A stretch of DNA of 21,624 nt. Source: a virus. Where the stretch lies: the IMG/VR virus record IMGVR_UViG_3300002121_000046, positions 1 through 21,624 of that record, one strand, 5' to 3'. Both the position numbers and the translations under genes were made by a program. Shown here piece by piece: positions 19,692 to 21,624 of the stretch. Under the pieces are notes generated by a model, which was not told where the DNA came from, searched no databases, and saw only the letters and a list, made by a program, of their open reading frames with translations. Each line of letters starts with the position of its first letter. Positions within the stretch are counted from its first letter, which is position 1.

Positions 19692-21327
19692 GGAAATGTT
19701 CACGGCCAAGACAGTCGAGAACCTCCTAGAGAATATTGAGGGCGATACTGAAATCTTAATCGGGCTAGACGGAGAATGGAGCGACCCCGGAATAGTTGAT
19801 GATAAGCGAGTTAGAATCGTCCGTTATCCTCAATCAATCGGTCAGCGAGCAATGACTAATCAATTAGCCCGATTATCAACCGCTAAATACATCGCCAAAT
19901 GTGATGCTCACTGTAGCTTTGACAAGGGTTTTGACCGCATACTAATGGAGAACATGCAGGATGATTGGACGGTTGTGCCGGTAATGAAAAATCTCCATGC
20001 CTTTGATTGGGTCTGCCCGGACGGGCACCGGCGCTACCAGTCGCCTTCAGGACCGTGCAAGGATTGCGGGAAGCCCACCGAAAGGGACGTGTTATGGTTT
20101 GCCAAGCCATCGCCTAATTCCACCGCCTACTGCTTCGACCCTGAACCGCACTTCCAATATTTCAATGAATATAAAAAACGGCAGCAGGGAGACCTGGTTG
20201 AAACCATGAGCTTACAGGGGTCTTTTTTTATGATAACCAGAGACAAGTATTGGGAGCTAGGCATCTGCGACGAACAGTTTGGTTCATGGGGCTCGCAAGG
20301 TATAGAAGTAGCTGTTAAGACTTGGCTGTCGGGCGGTAGGGTGCTGTGCAACCGTAAGACCTGGTATGCTCATATGTTTCGTACCCAGGGGGGAGATTTC
20401 AGCTTCCCCTATGAACAGAAGCAATCGAGCGTGAACTTTGCTAAAAAACGCGCTAGGCAGATATTCTTCGAGAACAAGTGGGACAAACAGGTATACCCGT
20501 TATCCTGGCTGGTGGAAAAGTTCTGGCCAGTCTACGGCTGGAAGGACGAAGATTTAACCAAGCTCAAACAGTTCGACCATGTTATGCCACCACCCGCTAC
20601 TGAAAGAGGTATTATTTACTACACTGATAATCGCCTGCGATTGAGTATCGCCCGTCCAGTCCAAAAGCAGATTAAAAGTATCGCTAAAGATAGGGGTCTA
20701 CCAATAGTATCAGCCACGCTAAAACCGATGGCGCATATGGGGCACAACATCCGTTTAAAGGGCGAGCCCAGTTACTTAATGATGTTTAAACAAATCCTGA
20801 CCGCACTCCAAGCTAGTCGTGCTAAATATGTCTTTTTCACAGAGCATGACGTGCTCTACCACCCCAGTCATTTTGACTTTACCCCACCAAGAGACGACAG
20901 ATTTTATTACAACTTCAACTGGTGGTGTGTCCGCACTAAGGATGGGCTAGCGACCCACTGGGATGCCTATAAGGTTTCACAGCTGTGCGCTAACCGCGAG
21001 TTGCTCATAGGCCACTATCGTAAAAGGGTCGCCATTGTTGAAGAGTACGGCTATAACAATTCCATGGGATTTGAACCTGGGGCACATAATACCGAGGAAT
21101 CGGTGGCTACACGTGATAATTCAGCGATTCCTAAAGACATCTATGTTGACGACATCCTAATGGATTCTTGGCGCTCAGAGTCTCCTAACATTGATATTCG
21201 CGGTCATGGTCAGAACCTATCTGATAGCAAATGGAGCTTGAAGGATTTTCGGGATAAGGCCGCTGCCGTCAACTTCACTCAGAGCACAGTCGATAAAATA
21301 CCAAGTTGGGAGCATCTCAAGCTATAA
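19657..21327 (+). CDS. Two-domain glycosyltransferase fusion (556 aa)
   Basis: The first half (1-300) is a GT-A enzyme: LSILIPSR, LIGLDGEW, STAKYIAKCDAHC with DAH at 83-85, MSLQGSFFMITRDKYW, QGIEVAVKTWLSGGR and WYAHMFR. It is paralogous to the 317-aa enzyme. It carries an insertion with C120, H124, C134 and C137 (CPDGH, CKDC), a probable zinc-binding knuckle the paralogue lacks. The second half (about 315-556) matches the 237-aa protein: GIIYYTDNRL, then AKYVFFTEHDVLYHPSHFDF with EHD at 396-398. Gene fusion would couple two transfer steps. It overlaps the previous gene by 35 nt. Substrates unknown. Confidence 0.85.
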   Translation: MPQLSILIPSRREMFTAKTVENLLENIEGDTEILIGLDGEWSDPGIVDDKRVRIVRYPQSIGQRAMTNQLARLSTAKYIAKCDAHCSFDKGFDRILMENMQDDWTVVPVMKNLHAFDWVCPDGHRRYQSPSGPCKDCGKPTERDVLWFAKPSPNSTAYCFDPEPHFQYFNEYKKRQQGDLVETMSLQGSFFMITRDKYWELGICDEQFGSWGSQGIEVAVKTWLSGGRVLCNRKTWYAHMFRTQGGDFSFPYEQKQSSVNFAKKRARQIFFENKWDKQVYPLSWLVEKFWPVYGWKDEDLTKLKQFDHVMPPPATERGIIYYTDNRLRLSIARPVQKQIKSIAKDRGLPIVSATLKPMAHMGHNIRLKGEPSYLMMFKQILTALQASRAKYVFFTEHDVLYHPSHFDFTPPRDDRFYYNFNWWCVRTKDGLATHWDAYKVSQLCANRELLIGHYRKRVAIVEEYGYNNSMGFEPGAHNTEESVATRDNSAIPKDIYVDDILMDSWRSESPNIDIRGHGQNLSDSKWSLKDFRDKAAAVNFTQSTVDKIPSWEHLKL

Positions 21328-21361
21328 TGTAGCTAGTCCTTAAATAAAAAGGTAAAACAAA

Positions 21362-21624
21362 ATGGCTAGACTTTGGTCTTCAGGATTTGAGTTAAACTCC
21401 GTCACCGCCGGGATGGAGTGGACGGTGTTAACCAATTCTCCCACCATCCAGACAACTACCGTGCGTAGCGGCACTTACGCCATGAGGGTAAATCCGGCTG
21501 GTGCTACTGCTAACTTAGCGTATGATTTCCTGGCTTCTGGCGGCGGTACTGACAATCTGTTTCTCCGTTTTTACCTTAGAATTGCCTCTTCCACCAATGC
21601 TCTTGATGATATTTTCAGAATCAG
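21362..21624 (+). CDS. Virion structural protein, 5' end only (partial)
   Basis: Begins MARLWSSGFELNSVTAGMEW, then TNSPTIQTTTVRSGTYAMRV and LFLRFYLRIASSTNALDDIF, running off the window after 87 codons. The N-terminal pattern (a phrase like SSGFELNS, a strand, then FLRFYLR) is that of LamG/concanavalin-like jelly-roll domains found in phage tail or fibre proteins. AAGG lies 10 nt before the ATG. It comes 34 nt after the glycan cassette, with no visible terminator, so structural genes resume here. Confidence 0.65.
   Translation, partial: MARLWSSGFELNSVTAGMEWTVLTNSPTIQTTTVRSGTYAMRVNPAGATANLAYDFLASGGGTDNLFLRFYLRIASSTNALDDIFRI

Noticed and set aside
1-21624. tRNA, rRNA, integrase, transposase or att site
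   Set aside because: None was recognised on either strand by eye. The prophage or free-phage state cannot be decided from this window.

Overview
The window is a stretch of a double-stranded DNA tailed bacteriophage (Caudoviricetes) or prophage. It carries a terminase, a portal and an HK97-type capsid gene in the usual order, and genes are packed with 4-nt overlaps. The genetic code looks standard, because TGA is used as a stop throughout. Shine-Dalgarno sites and bacterial -35/-10 promoters point to a bacterial host, but nothing seen here names it.

Left arm (about 30-4057, minus strand): one operon read leftward from a promoter near 4110-4139 to a hairpin at 30-65. It begins with five or six very small genes (three encode single-span membrane peptides or short soluble proteins). 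It then encodes a 145-aa helical protein, a MoxR/CobS-like AAA+ ATPase, an apparent 20-aa linker peptide, a CobT-like VWA protein and a 60-aa membrane peptide. Several junctions are ATGA or TTGA overlaps. Nine features here are shorter than about 70 codons and are easy to miss.

Divergent control region (about 4058-4300): the leftward promoter and the rightward terminase promoter share an almost identical extended -10 (AAGGTGATAARAT) and are studded with TYAATGGTA repeats and 10-bp tandem repeats. Three rightward genes (4300, 4851, 14702) have -10 boxes only 6-9 nt before their start codons and no ribosome binding site, so they are probably read from leaderless or nearly leaderless mRNAs.

Packaging and head module (4300-12784, plus): terminase small subunit, ribbon-helix-helix-like protein, two unknowns, terminase large subunit, portal, a 59-aa gene overlapping the portal 3' end, two small unknowns, a Pro/Glu-rich scaffold-like protein, major capsid protein and two small proteins. 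A patch of three 18-bp palindromic repeats plus a 12-bp hairpin (12794-12882) separates this from a beta-rich small protein and a Ser/Pro-repeat fibre-like protein (12915-14646).

Glycan cassette (14702-21327, plus): nine genes in which every junction overlaps. After a 90-aa unknown come a GT-A glycosyltransferase with a DxH motif, a half-size SDR/epimerase, two tandem SAM methyltransferases, a DUF616-like glycosyltransferase and a homologue of plant reversibly glycosylated polypeptide/UDP-arabinopyranose mutase. Last come a small acidic-motif glycosyltransferase-like protein and a 556-aa fusion that joins the two glycosyltransferase types already present. The likely collective job is making or attaching a modified sugar to a virion protein or host surface glycan. 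The Ser-rich repeat protein immediately upstream is an attractive but unproven acceptor. A new structural gene starts at 21362 and runs off the end.

The most notable points are the RGP/mutase homologue with both signature arginines, the modular glycosyltransferases, the CobS/CobT-like pair inside a microprotein operon, and the shared promoter motif with leaderless starts.
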